Assembly: GCA_047967505.1 (NCBI GenBank)
Contig: CM106538.1
Reading direction: 5' to 3' (one strand)
Source: Dipteris shenzhenensis
Taxonomy: Eukaryota > Polypodiophyta > Polypodiopsida > Gleicheniales
DNA length: 64,000 nt
Part shown: in pieces, positions 52,801-56,498 of the stretch
Layout: each line of letters begins with the position of its first letter
Position numbering within the stretch: the stretch's first letter is position 1
Notes under the pieces: generated by a model
The model's input: only the letters and a program-made list of their open reading frames with translations
What the model was told of the DNA's origin: nothing
Databases searched by the model: none
Made by a program: the position numbers and the translations under genes

Positions 52801-54781
52801 TTTGTCTTGTTTGCATTCACTCTAAGCCCACTGTGTTGGCAACATTACTCCAAGGAATGCATATTTTTCCTGCCTTATATCTTGGAGCACGAGGAAAGAT
52901 TTACATTATCCACATACAGTAGGAGCATGATGATTGTCTGCCCGTTCAAGGGATCAGAAGTCCAGTCTTGCTGAGGATATCCCATTAACCTTTGTTCCAG
53001 TTTAGGCCAAACAGACTGGGAGAGAGTGGGCAGCCTTGCTTGACCCCAGTGTTGGCCGACCTGGCAGTGTATTTGCTTGTATATTTTGGCTAGTGTCACT
53101 TGTCGCTTGGTTACTTTGCCGTCCTTTTTGAAAAGAGTTGATTGCAGGGGCAAGCTCTTCTATCCCTGATTCCTCCATCCCATGTGGTTTATAAGTATAT
53201 GACCAGTAGGTTTTTTGCGAAAACCAGTTTTGTCCATTTTGTGTCCACTCAACTTTGGAACCCCTCATGCATGATTGAATTGAACATATCACAGACATAG
53301 TTGCAAACAAATGCGTTTGCATGCTTTAGCAAACATTGGCAAGTGTTTGCAAGCCTGTTACTTTTTGGGCATGCTGCAAACAATAGAGGGGATGAGGATG
53401 ATGGGCAATGTCAATTTGAGCATGGCATCCTGCAGGCTGCAGCCCCAAATGTAGTTTGGTGGTAATTTGTTTTCTTATGAGGATTGAAGTTTAGTAGCCT
53501 GGAGTTGAAATATTAAATGCTCCTATTACAATTGCTGGTCTGTTAAGCGCTCGTGTTTGTGTCAAACAGAACCAGCAAGCAAACGTTTGCAAATCCACAA
53601 AGTTGCTCTGCGCTCTAGGTTTATGTCCCTTGTGTCCTCTTGCATCCTCGTGCATCCGCTTTTGTGTTTCTCTCTAGAGTTTATTTTATTCACTCCCAAT
53701 TCTGCCCCATAGCTCCATGCTTCCTCCGTGTGTGGTCCTCACCAACTCAAGTGTGCATAGCATCTTCTTTTTGTCTTGCTTTGCTACACTCCTCATCGAA
53801 CAATTTGTTGCAAGGGAAGTCATATGCGTGGGCTTCTCGCCTTTTCTCAAGGCAAGGTATTTTACAACACTCTCCCTTACGTCGTACAAAACTCTCTCCC
53901 TTCTTTTGTAGAGGAAGGTTACTGTCAAGCTCATTTGACCAAGTGTCCAAAACTGAGCATATGAGACAGCCTTTTGATAATTCAATTGTAATCTAGGACC
54001 ACTTCTTGCTTCTGGTAGCGATATGGTGTCTCATTAGATCCGACTAACCCATACAATACTTGCTGTTAGCAGTCTATGGTCTGTTTTGGAGATTTTTCTA
54101 CCAGCATAAAGTCTCCTAACCTGTGCACTCTTGTATTGAGGATGAGTATGTAGTCCACAACACTATGACAGGTGTTGGTGTGGATGTGTATTATCTTCTT
54201 GCTAACCCATTGGCGTGCCCCATTCACTATGACCACTTCAGGACTTCCGAACACAAATAGTGCTTAAATTCCCCGGAGTTAGGAAGGGAATTGTGGCAGG
54301 ATGCTGCAAAAATGAGATTTCATGAGCGAGGTGCTATTACTTGTTGAATCTGCTGTAATTGCAGGTTTTGATGCACTTTGTAGTTTTGGAACTATTAGAA
54401 GCTCAAGCTCTAGGCTATCAAAGCTAAACAGTTTGTGGGGTTTTTGTGATAAAAGACCCCCTATTTGCAATTGTAATAAGATATAGGACAGTGGCAAGTG
54501 ATTTACAACCAAACATGAAAGAGAAGCAAACGAAGCAACCACGATAAATAACAGGGAGACAGTGACTGAAAATGCAGAGACATGATTTTATAGAAAGGGT
54601 AGTGAACGGTGGATCGAATAGAGAAAAGGGAAGATAAAAGATAGACTTGCTCATTTTCCTTTTCTTGTGTGGGGGACAAGCGTTTGTGAAGCTTGCTTGG
54701 CTTTAAACATTAGAGATGTATGTCATCTTTGAAGCTCTTTTGTTGAACTAACACATGCAGGTATTTGTGGAGCCACATTAG
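8944..54781 (+). CDS. TRAPPC13: TRAPPC13-like TRAPP complex subunit (multi-exon; 5' part off window)
   Basis: Nine exons (8944-9046, 9203-9217, 9374-9519, 9639-9834, 42863-42937, 43091-43207, 50709-50753, 50861-50959, 54761-54781) join in phase to give 271 codons and a TAG. Conserved plant TRAPPC13/DUF974 segments appear in order: GERKYLPQYFKF, NPLSVRTK, FLEACIENHTKSHLFMDQ, NYLYQLKQPL, LGKLEITWRTTLGEPGR, LQTQQILG, SRVIIERPFL, GVQKIAGI and the terminus VFVEPH. The family acts in TRAPP complexes that tether vesicles and control Rab GTPases at the Golgi and in autophagy. No stop or frameshift is seen, so the gene looks functional. The N-terminal exons were not found; the first base of 8944 completes a codon from an upstream exon. 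Identification rests on remembered family motifs, not a database search. Confidence 0.85.
9203..9217 (+). CDS. TRAPPC13: TRAPPC13 15-nt microexon
   Basis: It encodes VRTVK between TTTGCAG and GTAGGG. Skipping it would keep the frame but remove five residues that continue SVRTK into DSTFLEAC, as expected from the family. Confidence 0.8.
9374..9519 (+). CDS. TRAPPC13: TRAPPC13 exon c
   Basis: Flanked by TTTAG and GTGATG. It encodes DSTFLEACIENHTKS onward to DLFE plus two bases of the next codon. Confidence 0.85.
9639..9834 (+). CDS. TRAPPC13: TRAPPC13 exon d
   Basis: Flanked by CTTACAG and GTAAGT. One base completes the split codon, then 65 codons include RANGGVRNYLYQLKQ and GKLEITWRTTLGEPGR. 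The next coding exon is 33 kb downstream. Confidence 0.85.
10124..10653 (-). mobile_element. LINE G, 3' part
   Basis: Bases 10265-10480 are clearly similar to the 3' region of LINE H at 36425-36650; shared blocks include TGGCTCTC, GTGGGGGA and GTGACCCCTC. On the sense (minus) strand the element ends in CATAAAA and a 13-base T run (plus A run at about 10124-10136). This matches the pyrimidine tails of the other LINEs. A weak version of the tail stem-loop is visible at 10163-10183. The copia F LTR interrupts the element at 10654. Confidence 0.6.
10654..10840 (-). repeat. 3' LTR of copia F, partial
   Basis: It matches 16039-16217 almost exactly but stops at the GGGGG after GTGGTTA, where RNase H coding sequence begins. 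The equivalent of 16218-16304 is missing. The polypurine tract is lost with it. Confidence 0.8.
10841..12530 (-). pseudogene. Copia F reverse transcriptase and RNase H
   Basis: An uninterrupted frame (12309-11284, 341 codons) covers the whole reverse transcriptase: WEVVDLPPGKHAIGRRWVFK, DRYKARLVAKGYAQNQGIDY, HQLDIKTAFLNGD, catalytic YVDDLLLTG near 11760, and LIYLCNTRPDIQFAVSQVS. RNase H follows in shifted frames (11218-10841) with HARTKHIEVHYHYVREKL and ADIFTKALP, then ends abruptly at the LTR junction. The linker upstream (12530-12310) is in another frame, so no full polyprotein can be made. Confidence 0.9.
12696..13781 (-). pseudogene. Copia F integrase
   Basis: The frame 13781-12903 holds an HHCC zinc-binding module (WHARYGHMHYGS and ACEGCILGK). 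The catalytic core has D in LIHSDVCGP, D in RTDRGGEYLS and E in NGKAERKNRTL. A stop follows YVLNRAPTKAL; the conserved continuation FHVFGCLAYAHVP and KCIFVGYSAESKGYRLY resumes at 12878-12696. The protease-integrase junction (13956-13675) is in a third frame. Confidence 0.9.
13778..15118 (-). pseudogene. Copia F gag and protease
   Basis: The start is the ATG at 15118 (MAQQNQNYFQFSG). A gag domain (DGTNYSLWSFMVRN, RELSHTHMEEGDSMSVHLTK) is followed by a basic region and a zinc knuckle CHYCKKPGHYIGEC (about 14270-14230). The protease motif WYFDSGASKHIT lies near 13960. The frame stays open for about 447 codons and then shifts inside the protease. Confidence 0.9.
15119..16022 (-). other. Copia F untranslated leader with two motif arrays
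   Basis: Near gag, AAAAGCCCCAA occurs about five times at 15357-15585 (TTGGGGCTTTT on the sense strand). Near the primer site, 15625-15930 holds about 16 GTAC cores, many as GTACGG. No long coding frame is seen. Confidence 0.6.
16023..16036 (-). promoter_or_regulatory. Primer binding site of copia F
   Basis: The minus strand reads TGGTATCAGAGCAG two bases inside the 5' LTR. This is the typical tRNA-Met complement. Confidence 0.85.
16039..16304 (-). repeat. 5' LTR of copia F
   Basis: On the minus strand it begins TGTTAGAATTATTG and ends TAGTACTCACA (TG...CA, 266 bp). It contains an imperfect hairpin at 16144-16177 (arms GGATAGGTTTTGTC and GACAAAACCTTATCC). A second inverted repeat lies at 16181-16214. 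Confidence 0.85.
16305..17250 (-). pseudogene. LINE G ORF2 endonuclease domain, truncated
   Basis: The start near 17240 reads MSSTIVS, then a stop, then NVHGLHDRARSQP, with NILLIQEHIS carrying the catalytic glutamate region. Downstream come GRTVWMGVRAG, LERLDHFYVGDSALHRGG and MSDHSPVVLHLD (SDH motif) at about 16590-16500. This is an APE-type endonuclease. Several stops and frameshifts are present. It is cut at 16305 by copia F. The reverse transcriptase expected next does not appear on the other side of copia F. Confidence 0.75.
17362..19035 (-). pseudogene. LINE G ORF1 (DUF4283-like plus zinc knuckle), 5'-truncated
   Basis: Frame 19021-18605 encodes HVSHFSVTLRFLGLPKEYRA and PRIRLVVEIPESLPEF, then a CCHC knuckle CLRCRQMGHLARDC. 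This is the layout of plant L1-type ORF1 RNA-binding proteins. A basic stretch (VKKKKKPSKQAHKRHRERAR) and a proline/serine-rich tail follow (18577-17951). A further open frame (17814-17362) may be the ORF1 C-terminus. The first half of the DUF4283-like domain is missing; at 19035 the sequence changes abruptly into LINE I. Confidence 0.75.
19029..20075 (-). mobile_element. LINE I, reverse transcriptase fragment
   Basis: Minus-strand pieces read LFNEAICTGFP (about 19960), IGTIMIEHVMSKICASVLNT (19900-19840), FRKAFDTLPRARLV (about 19690) and LGFLFSGPTFMMQSALQA (about 19225-19170). This is the family of LINEs L, J and K. It is dead and lacks ORF1, endonuclease and the C-terminal zinc finger. Its 5' end abuts two LINE-tail-like repeats at 20068-20160; its 3' end abuts LINE G ORF1. 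Confidence 0.7.
20068..20160 (-). repeat. Two tandem LINE-tail-like repeats
   Basis: Two units of about 45 bp share an A-run followed by GGCCTATGAGACTA and AATTACAT. GTCT at 20068 pairs with AGAC as the outer stem. They resemble 3' ends of minus-strand LINEs lying at the 5' edge of LINE I. Confidence 0.5.
20731..21988. mobile_element. Foldback DNA transposon candidate, MULE-like, non-autonomous
   Basis: CCTAAACCT at 20731-20739 recurs at 21980-21988 as a candidate 9-bp target duplication. Inside, both ends carry repeated GTGAGCTTTTT blocks in opposite orientation (20756-20790; 21914-21965). The two halves form a long imperfect inverted repeat centred near 21341. Best arms are about 21195-21317 and 21366-21500, around CTAGAGTC / GACTCTAG at 21330-21353. 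A (CA)n tract lies at 20829-20877. No transposase is encoded. A 9-bp duplication with long terminal inverted repeats fits Mutator-like elements. Confidence 0.55.
22290..22352. repeat. (GT)n(AG)n microsatellite tail of element c
   Basis: (GT)n runs into (AG)n. On the minus strand it is a (CT)n(AC)n tail immediately 3' of the element c stem-loop. Confidence 0.8.
22530..23393 (-). CDS. Element c ORF1: coiled-coil, RRM-like RNA-binding protein
   Basis: The N-terminus is Ser/Thr/Pro-rich. A heptad-rich coiled coil follows (QIYYLQQAVRELRLELAEVK, residues about 55-85). Next comes a second helical stretch, an RRM-like start (ALKIRVGGLPEGW, about residue 150) and a C-terminal module (HAILTLKSRDLRIKLLRQSY, GTTIWIAKELT). 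The layout recalls vertebrate L1 ORF1p (coiled coil, RRM, CTD) rather than plant DUF4283/zinc-knuckle ORF1. A stop at about 22668 separates the last about 45 codons, which resume in another frame (KWAVYREGIALIKEF) and match element d. An acidic aspartate run lies at 22798-22833. Confidence 0.6.
23490..23745. repeat. GTAC-motif array in the 5' region of element c
   Basis: About 17 GTAC cores occur in roughly 250 bp, most as TGTACGG or TGTACGA. They are spaced irregularly at 10-25 bp. Chance expectation is about one. Confidence 0.8.
23765..23812 (-). repeat. (AG)n plus short LINE tail
   Basis: An (AG)n run (23765-23788) is followed by AGTCTTC, AAAGGTCTATGAGAT, a mutated copy of the LINE tail stem-loop, directly at the 5' edge of element c. 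Confidence 0.45.
23860..24093 (-). repeat. 3' LTR of copia E (outer boundary uncertain)
   Basis: The minus strand reads GGAGAGGGGTT then TGTAGGCCATTC from 24093 downward, matching the copia B polypurine tract and LTR start. The distal end is not resolved. Confidence 0.5.
24240..24873 (-). pseudogene. Copia E RNase H and end of RT (left piece)
   Basis: Minus-strand translation contains CHTRPDLQYAVSQLSRYMHS (about 24850-24790), FRYLKGTQHLGLLYEADSSL (24745-24690), SDWAGCSDTHVSHSGN and AHTKHIEVHYHYV-like segments in several frames. It is closely related to copia B. The reverse transcriptase is broken at 24873, where element d begins, and continues at 32325. Confidence 0.8.
24874..24942 (-). mobile_element. 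3' end of element d with terminal stem-loop
   Basis: A stem-loop at 24874-24904 (GTCC, AGACC, loop, GGTCT, ATG, GGAC) marks the 3' end of element d. The rest of d lies beyond the copia D insertion, from 31423. No microsatellite tail remains; the left flank is copia E coding sequence. Confidence 0.6.
24948..25616 (+). repeat. 5' LTR of copia D, core promoter deleted
   Basis: TGTTAGATTCTC...TTTTCTAACA. Compared with the 3' LTR it lacks 39 bp between GGGGCCT and AGCATCC (junction at 25320/25321), including the TATAAAA box. A GC-rich hairpin (GCGACCAGC / GCTGGTCGC) lies near 25073-25097. Confidence 0.9.
25617..25629 (+). promoter_or_regulatory. Primer binding site of copia D
   Basis: TTGTATCAGAGCC directly follows the LTR; one change from the internal copy TGGTATCAGAGCC at 26525-26537. 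Confidence 0.8.
25773..26266 (+). pseudogene. Copia D gag, first partial copy
   Basis: It starts MDQRSEASTPTARPSS and includes GKLDGMNYPIWKVKIRS, AVIPHIQLAETSLEAW and RIITLQHQLYNLDMNEGD. It breaks after HDHLTKV at the foldback junction 26267. A 17-bp direct repeat GGTGATAGTGTGCATGA (26223-26239, 26252-26268) precedes the break. Confidence 0.8.
26267..26335. repeat. Perfect 32-bp inverted repeat with 5-nt loop
   Basis: Arm 26267-26298 (starts GATGGACTCTCTCTC, ends GTAGGCCT) is repeated exactly in reverse complement at 26304-26335, around ATAAA. The centre is the LTR TATA box (CCTATAAAAGG). Confidence 0.95.
26295..26524 (+). repeat. Internal LTR fragment (TATA to 3' end) in copia D
   Basis: From GGCCTATAAAAGG onward it follows the LTR downstream half (TGCTCCCTTGGAGC, CCACCATC, GGTGGATGAATATACTCTC) and ends TTTCTAACA at 26524, then a normal primer site. 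It is not identical to either outer LTR. Confidence 0.8.
26525..26537 (+). promoter_or_regulatory. Second primer binding site inside copia D
   Basis: TGGTATCAGAGCC after the internal LTR fragment; the canonical form of the site. Confidence 0.8.
26682..27319 (+). pseudogene. Copia D gag, second copy
   Basis: It starts MDQRSEASTPTARPFS, like the first copy, and extends further: VVRDQLAVVGQKVDSSQLAL, LHKLPRSLKSFV and KPITFEELGPLLLR. A short deletion with a frameshift occurs near 26990-27030. Just after ELGPLLL the sequence enters an inverted segment. Confidence 0.8.
27320..27717 (-). pseudogene. Inverted gag-protease segment in copia D
   Basis: On the minus strand it encodes QEEAREKLFTQTNEKALVAK, a basic stretch, a zinc-knuckle relative CFYYEKLGHSAKEC (second Cys replaced by Tyr) and the protease WYVDIGASKHMSNRKTW. 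These are the parts missing between gag ELGPLLL and integrase DSKVSVGG on the plus strand. So about 400 bp have been inverted within the element. Confidence 0.85.
27718..28670 (+). pseudogene. Copia D integrase
   Basis: DSKVSVGG leads into VLYVPNLCKNLLFVSQMD and an HHCC module (LWHERFGHVSYGT, CRACLEGK, then a stop). The core has LVHADSCGPM, CTDRGE, a frameshift near 28420, and NGVAERKHRTTTEIG. Catalytic D, D and E are present, but the frame is broken. Confidence 0.85.
28661..30695 (+). pseudogene. Copia D reverse transcriptase and RNase H
   Basis: Frame 28661-29635 has KCIFVGYSEESKAYRLFD, IGTKWVYKFKYKSDGSLDKY and FQMDVKSAFLNGTLEEEVYV, and ends at a TAG in LYGLK. The catalytic region LILYVDDLIL follows near 29765 with frameshifts. 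RNase H (30042-30695) has LTNTRPDICYAVGRL, ISWLSKKQPIVALSSTDTEY, HARTKHIEVHYHFVREL and LFMKALPREQM. This lineage differs clearly from copias B, E and F. Confidence 0.9.
30697..30708 (+). promoter_or_regulatory. Polypurine tract of copia D
   Basis: ATTGAGGGGGGG directly precedes the 3' LTR start TGTCAGATTC at 30709. Confidence 0.8.
30709..31417 (+). repeat. 3' LTR of copia D
   Basis: 709 bp, TGTCAGATTC...TTCTAACA. It retains the TATA box (31092-31098) that the 5' LTR lost. Further TATATA motifs occur near 30872 and 30941. Confidence 0.9.
31092..31098 (+). promoter_or_regulatory. TATA box in the copia D 3' LTR
   Basis: TATAAAA in the context GCCTATAAAAGGCCC, upstream of a pyrimidine-rich start region. 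It is in sense orientation to the host gene. Confidence 0.65.
31423..32325 (-). mobile_element. Element d, main part (ORF1-only, 5'-truncated)
   Basis: This continues the piece at 24874-24942 across the copia D insertion; joining at GAGAG gives continuous sequence. The 3' UTR shares ACATCAGTTTAAGACT and AGAGTCTTT with element c (31512-31535 versus 22524-22547). The 5' end lies at about 32320 inside copia E reverse transcriptase. GGCAGCT / GGCAGTT at the two edges (minus strand) is a possible 7-bp target duplication. Confidence 0.65.
31525..32278 (-). pseudogene. Element d ORF1 (coiled coil, RRM-like)
   Basis: Frame 32278-31712 encodes ERIYFLQQELGDAKLRIASL (coiled coil), TPTPQLVAKVQEMV, NKILRIGGLQ and NQAQIYFKERTLRT. 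After a stop it continues LKGTRIWISKELT and GKWAVYQDGQALI. Order and spacing equal element c ORF1; the sequences are clearly diverged. Confidence 0.65.
32326..33350 (-). pseudogene. Copia E reverse transcriptase (right piece)
   Basis: The minus strand reads VPRWLLDTLKD (about 33210), FEETFAPTSRITTIRIVIAF (32965-32905), HQLDIKTTFLHGHLQEEVYV, ALYGLKRAPQAWYSRIHTYL, LVLCVDDMLVIG (catalytic YVDD replaced by CVDD, about 32610) and SQSKYIGQLLQRFQFEDCKP. It ends at SEDGSGACDV, where element d begins. A short duplicated SEDGS block lies at the junction. The region upstream to 33540 is not readable. Confidence 0.8.
33540..34785 (-). mobile_element. LINE J, 5'-truncated
   Basis: The minus strand shows LSPTLFRLYIDELESFM (about 34770-34720), LKVNLGKTKAVIFNTSRAAA (34630-34570), SRGYASLARLERL, a middle region FERLGFHIDRLPPFQYII and a zinc-finger C-terminus (ESGRAEGIPRESRI, about 33750-33700). 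Same family as L, I and K; several frameshifts. The 5' end runs into GAGCGGG repeats and (AG)n at 34880-34939. Confidence 0.75.
34880..34939. repeat. (GAGC)n/(AG)n microsatellite
   Basis: GAGC repeats pass into a long (AG)n run. It borders the 5' edge of LINE J. Confidence 0.9.
34940..35910. other. Intron sequence without recognised gene
   Basis: No transposon domain or exon is recognised. A short inverted repeat with AATCATTGAT arms lies at 35433-35457. Confidence 0.4.
35911..36160. repeat. Compound microsatellite at the 3' end of LINE H
   Basis: (CA)n 35911-35944, GATA repeats, (AG)n about 35989-36048, GCAC/(CA)n about 36068-36122, (AT)n 36123-36138, (AG)n 36139-36160. The last run directly follows the LINE H stem-loop on the sense strand. 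Confidence 0.9.
36167..36197 (-). other. LINE H terminal stem-loop
   Basis: On the plus strand: GTCC (36167-36170), 5 nt, AGGCC (36176-36180), loop TCGCG, GGCCT (36186-36190), ATG, GGAC (36194-36197). The inner stem differs from the AGACC/GGTCT of other copies by a paired change. Confidence 0.75.
36683..39889 (-). pseudogene. LINE H ORF2: APE endonuclease and reverse transcriptase
   Basis: The ATG at 39889 begins MRIISWNIQGLGGVPHRR. Endonuclease blocks: DILFIQEHKLDS, GFLNLYASN, WVIGGDLNMVE (about 39460), ARIDRFYVDDWALDRGG and STSDHFPVVLAI (about 39185). Reverse transcriptase blocks: SDGLTPSFFIAFWDMIG, QTGFVHGKSIFYNIF, LLLDFQKAYDRVDWGFL, VRQGCPLAPFLFLFVAEAM and LADDTAVYLDV (LADD in place of FADD, about 37735), then KSNGFWISD. 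Breaks: a stop at about 39832, frame changes near 39290, 38890, 38260 and 37745, and a small duplication of GGTGGATGAGACCCTC at 38239-38337. Confidence 0.85.
39886..41511 (-). pseudogene. LINE H ORF1: RNA-binding protein with zinc knuckle
   Basis: The start at 41511 reads MPESASSPRLMMDIP. The DUF4283-like domain includes ARDWMLAALPPYLTPRLLDV, a stop, then TVLKAEFLHLGHMKIFFDAF, IFSLFIRFPGLPQVYHRLL and GVPRVRVLCKDPNLTM. The knuckle is CRICTTIGHFARDC (about 40830-40790). A proline/serine-rich tail contains three 42-bp in-frame repeats (40618-40743). It ends ...STSSRR and TGA at 39886-39888, overlapping the ORF2 ATG as ATGA. Stops in the tail show decay. Confidence 0.8.
40618..40743 (-). repeat. 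Three 42-bp in-frame repeats in LINE H ORF1
   Basis: Each unit holds GGACCTGTACCACC and CTCCTGT-like blocks and encodes about 14 residues rich in T, G, P, A, Q (for example TGPAPTPQPRQEGG). Confidence 0.8.
41570..42130 (-). other. Polypyrimidine 5' region of LINE H
   Basis: Nearly pure G/A on the plus strand (C/T on the sense strand), built of CCCTCCCC-like modules. It has open frames in many phases, but they are low complexity and not convincing genes. Confidence 0.6.
42400..42600 (-). repeat. Microsatellites and a very short LINE tail
   Basis: (CA)n 42401-42432, GTAT repeats, (AG)n 42453-42480 and (GAAA)n lie beside a stem-loop at 42511-42543: GTCC, 5 nt, GGGCC, loop, GACCC, ATG, GGAC. 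A second (AG)n lies at 42560-42592. This looks like a LINE insertion truncated to its last about 75 bp. Confidence 0.6.
42863..42937 (+). CDS. TRAPPC13: TRAPPC13 exon e
   Basis: Flanked by TCTTGCAG and GTATGT. It encodes AIPQKEVDMRVMELPSRVII then ERPFL and continues directly from LQTQQILGS of exon d, 33 kb upstream. Confidence 0.85.
43091..43207 (+). CDS. TRAPPC13: TRAPPC13 exon f
   Basis: Flanked by CTGGCAG and GTTAGT. It encodes LRLSVINRTDRRVGPLQISM and SQDEAEEKRAIVVNGLWTM, matching the family's NQT / GPFEV / SQN region. Confidence 0.85.
44008..45140 (-). mobile_element. LINE K, 3' part with zinc finger and (TTTC)n tail
   Basis: Frame 45069-44368 (233 codons, open) encodes VIREDLLQLHTFRTWL, VKLSFYRDHCLRISEEGF and RLRIESGRAEGIP, then a zinc finger CILCDC with HFIFKC and YYEIRGRYHRLF. 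The 3' end has a stem-loop (44044-44075: AGTCT, 5 nt, AGACC, AATG, GGTCT, ATG, AGACT), AATAAAATTTC and a (TTTC)n tail (plus GAAA repeats at 44012-44032). The 5' part is missing. Confidence 0.8.
45141..46620. other. Intron sequence with a hypothetical ORF and a hairpin
   Basis: An open plus-strand frame at 45858-46190 (110 codons, start MAYTGALYVYYELPKG) is not recognised and may be chance or a decayed gene piece. A near-perfect 28-bp palindrome lies at 46198-46225 (arms CTGTGTAAGG and CCTTACACAG). Confidence 0.3.
46621..47170. repeat. Repeat related to 6405-6660
   Basis: It contains a 12-bp perfect hairpin (CCACAGACTGGG / CCCAGTCTGTGG, loop CTGA, 46681-46708). Several GGCAGCCC and CATGTGGCAG motifs follow at 46880-47080, then GGTACACCTCACAGATGGGG at 47132-47151, shared with the 6.6-kb region. 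Its class is unknown. Confidence 0.4.
47602..47760. repeat. Compound microsatellite
   Basis: (GT)n(CT)n(TA)n(GTAT)n(AATA)n(GT)n in succession. Its last 18 bases, (GT)8AG, are the left target duplication of the next element. Confidence 0.9.
48086..49631 (+). pseudogene. Retroposon ORF1 (DUF4283-like plus zinc knuckle)
   Basis: Frame 48086-48844 has a stop at 48470 and contains FMGKGFYYAHCSSTEVVEHL, AYVMPWDPLFD and LTHCPVWITLKALPVSLLQH. After a stop and frameshift at about 48842 the next frame (48819-49631) holds LDLGFAHPMHIWLHF, the knuckle CYRCCQVGHFARAC, a Pro/Ser-rich tail with a stop at 49201, and the C-terminus FRLPAYIKKNHKGKIQLVFI. Plant L1-type ORF1 layout; it cannot be translated intact. 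Confidence 0.75.
49739..49764 (+). terminator. Poly(A) signal and tail of the retroposon
   Basis: AATAAA at 49739-49744, ten bases before A10. It lies in sense within the TRAPPC13 intron and could in principle cause premature polyadenylation. Confidence 0.6.
49783..50708. other. Intron sequence before exon g
   Basis: (CA)n at 49807-49849, otherwise unique-looking sequence. No gene is recognised. Confidence 0.4.
50709..50753 (+). CDS. TRAPPC13: TRAPPC13 exon g
   Basis: Flanked by TTTGTCAG and GTAAGC. It encodes IVPPLEPLATTDFSL. Confidence 0.8.
50861..50959 (+). CDS. TRAPPC13: TRAPPC13 exon h
   Basis: Flanked by TTTTTTCAG and GTAGTA. It encodes SLVATAVGVQKIAGIGIVDA then RDGKPYDTLLATE. Confidence 0.85.
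50960..52764. other. Intron sequence without recognised gene
   Basis: No exon or transposon domain is recognised. A CTAGGTGCTAGCA-like block is repeated at 52098-52170. Confidence 0.4.
52765..53330 (-). mobile_element. LINE M, reverse transcriptase fragment
   Basis: The minus strand reads an SLPVC-like remnant of GVKQGCPLSPSLFGL at 53060-53000, LLYVDNVNLSS (catalytic YxDD replaced by YVDN, about 52900) and LRVNANKTKVILVEI (about 52830-52785). Heavily decayed. Confidence 0.6.
53331..54760. other. Intron sequence before the last exon
   Basis: No gene recognised. A pyrimidine-rich stretch ends ACATGCAG at 54760. Confidence 0.4.
54761..54781 (+). CDS. TRAPPC13: TRAPPC13 terminal coding exon
   Basis: Encodes VFVEPH and TAG directly after an AG acceptor. 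It joins in phase to LLATE; the family typically ends in a VFV-like sequence. Confidence 0.8.
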   Translation, partial: VFVEPH

Positions 54782-55500
54782 CAGTCAATAAGCTTTGTGC
54801 TCACAGCAACATTCAGATCTTCAATAATATGAGTGTTCCGTGTCTCAAAGGTCAGGCTTTTTGTCAAGTGACGCCCACCTGGAGCCTTGAGAGTTATTAC
54901 TGGTCTGGTCTTTCTTGCAATGTGCCATACTTTGAAGCTGTACCGAATTGTTGGATCACTCCCTGTTTAGTTTGTTGATGAAGCAAGTCTCATCTGTACA
55001 TCACAAGGGGAAACAGCATGATTCCCATCAAATATTTGACTGCAGGAGTTCCAATGAAGTTTGCTCTGGCAGTCTAATTTTCCTCGGATCTTTATAGTCC
55101 AACATGGACGCTAAAAGTCTACCAAATGGCTGGGTTAGAAATGAGGTTTTTGGGTCTTGAAAAGGGATATTTTTTGGACCTTACATCCATATGAACACTG
55201 AGCACATATAAAACATGTAAATTTTGTTCTTTAAGGCAATCATATACCATTATTAATTTTTAACAAAGCTTAATGCAACCACCATTTCTTGTTCACTTTC
55301 ATTTTTGAGATCTTGTTCTCAGACATTCAAAAACTGATTCCTTGCTGTGAAGAACTTTAAAGAGCTGATTGCGCACATTACCATGACTGATTTCTTACTG
55401 CGGCTGGAAGTGACGCGTGTAAATCTTGCATAGATTCCCTTGGATGTTTTCTTTTGGGGTGATTTAATGTTGTCTTTCAAGACCTATACTTGGGAAATAA
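54782..55500 (+). other. Probable 3' UTR and downstream flank of TRAPPC13
   Basis: No further coding potential in phase. The poly(A) site cannot be fixed; an AATAATAAAA stretch lies at 55497-55506. Confidence 0.4.
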
Positions 55501-55504
55501 TAAA

Positions 55505-55705
55505 AGGGAGAGAAGAAGGGTCAAGGGAGGGGCGTAAGCAGAGGGAGTAGGAGAGTGCGGATGTGGGAATAGTAGAGGGTCTGATTTCTGAATGTTGGAA
55601 AGGGAGAGAAGGAGGGGCAGAGAGAGGGATGTAAGCAGAGGGAGTAGGAGAGTGAGGACATGGGAATCGTAGAGGGTCTGTATTCCAATGATTTCTGAAT
55701 TTTGG
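55505..55705. repeat. Tandem duplication of about 100 bp
   Basis: Two copies share GTAAGCAGAGGGAGTAGGAG, GTGGGAATAGTAGAGGGTCT-like and ATTTCTGAAT blocks (about 55505-55600 and 55602-55705). Confidence 0.7.
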
Positions 55706-56426
55706 ATAATAGTGGAGGTTTGCGCCCTTTTGGTGCACCCCATTTTCCAATTTGAGTTCTGTAAGAAAACATTTCAATTCGAAAGACAAAACATGTTTTT
55801 AAGAACCCCAACAATTGATGACTTGTTGCAAGACTGAGACAGCTTTGAAAGAGCTTGGGGATGTCTGTCAGGAGGTGTGTAGTTTGGCATTGTAGCAGGT
55901 ATGTAGGCGTGAGCAAAGCTACTTGGCGTTGACGTAGGGCTATTATTGCAATTTCACTTTGCTGTGTGAGTGCCTTGGACATGATATTGTCACGTTGTTG
56001 GCTGTCCCTAATGTCAACCTTGCTTCCTCTGTAAACAACTATTTTGCTCTTTCCCTTGGCCTTGTTTTGTGCTTGTTTTTTGGTGCTGGAGATGCATTTC
56101 GGTCAAGCCTTCATTCATACAAAATTGAGTGCTCTTTAAATTGGAGGACAAAGCAGCATTACAATTCTGTTTAATCTTACATGGGAGGCACATGGAAGGG
56201 GTTTTTGGACAAAAAATCCTCAAAACTGTCTCGGCATGGTTTGTCAATCGGTGTAGATAGGGCAGTGAAGAACTGTATCCATGCAATCCCCCATTAAAGT
56301 GGGTGGGATAATGTACGTGTTAGTGGGATTTTGATCCATCTTCTCTGCATTGTCATCCGCAAACAACGTTGTCAAAGGGTCAAAGTGTCGCCAATCGATG
56401 TCGGCCAAGCACTTCCCAAACTTGGG

Positions 56427-56498
56427 CTTCGCACGCCCTTGTCCTCTTCCTACATTTGTGGCTTCGCACGCCCCTGTCCTCTTCCTACATTTGTGGCA
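56427..56498. repeat. Two 35-bp tandem units
   Basis: GCTTCGCACGCCC, TGTCCTCTTCC, TACATTTGTG is repeated directly with one change. Confidence 0.85.
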
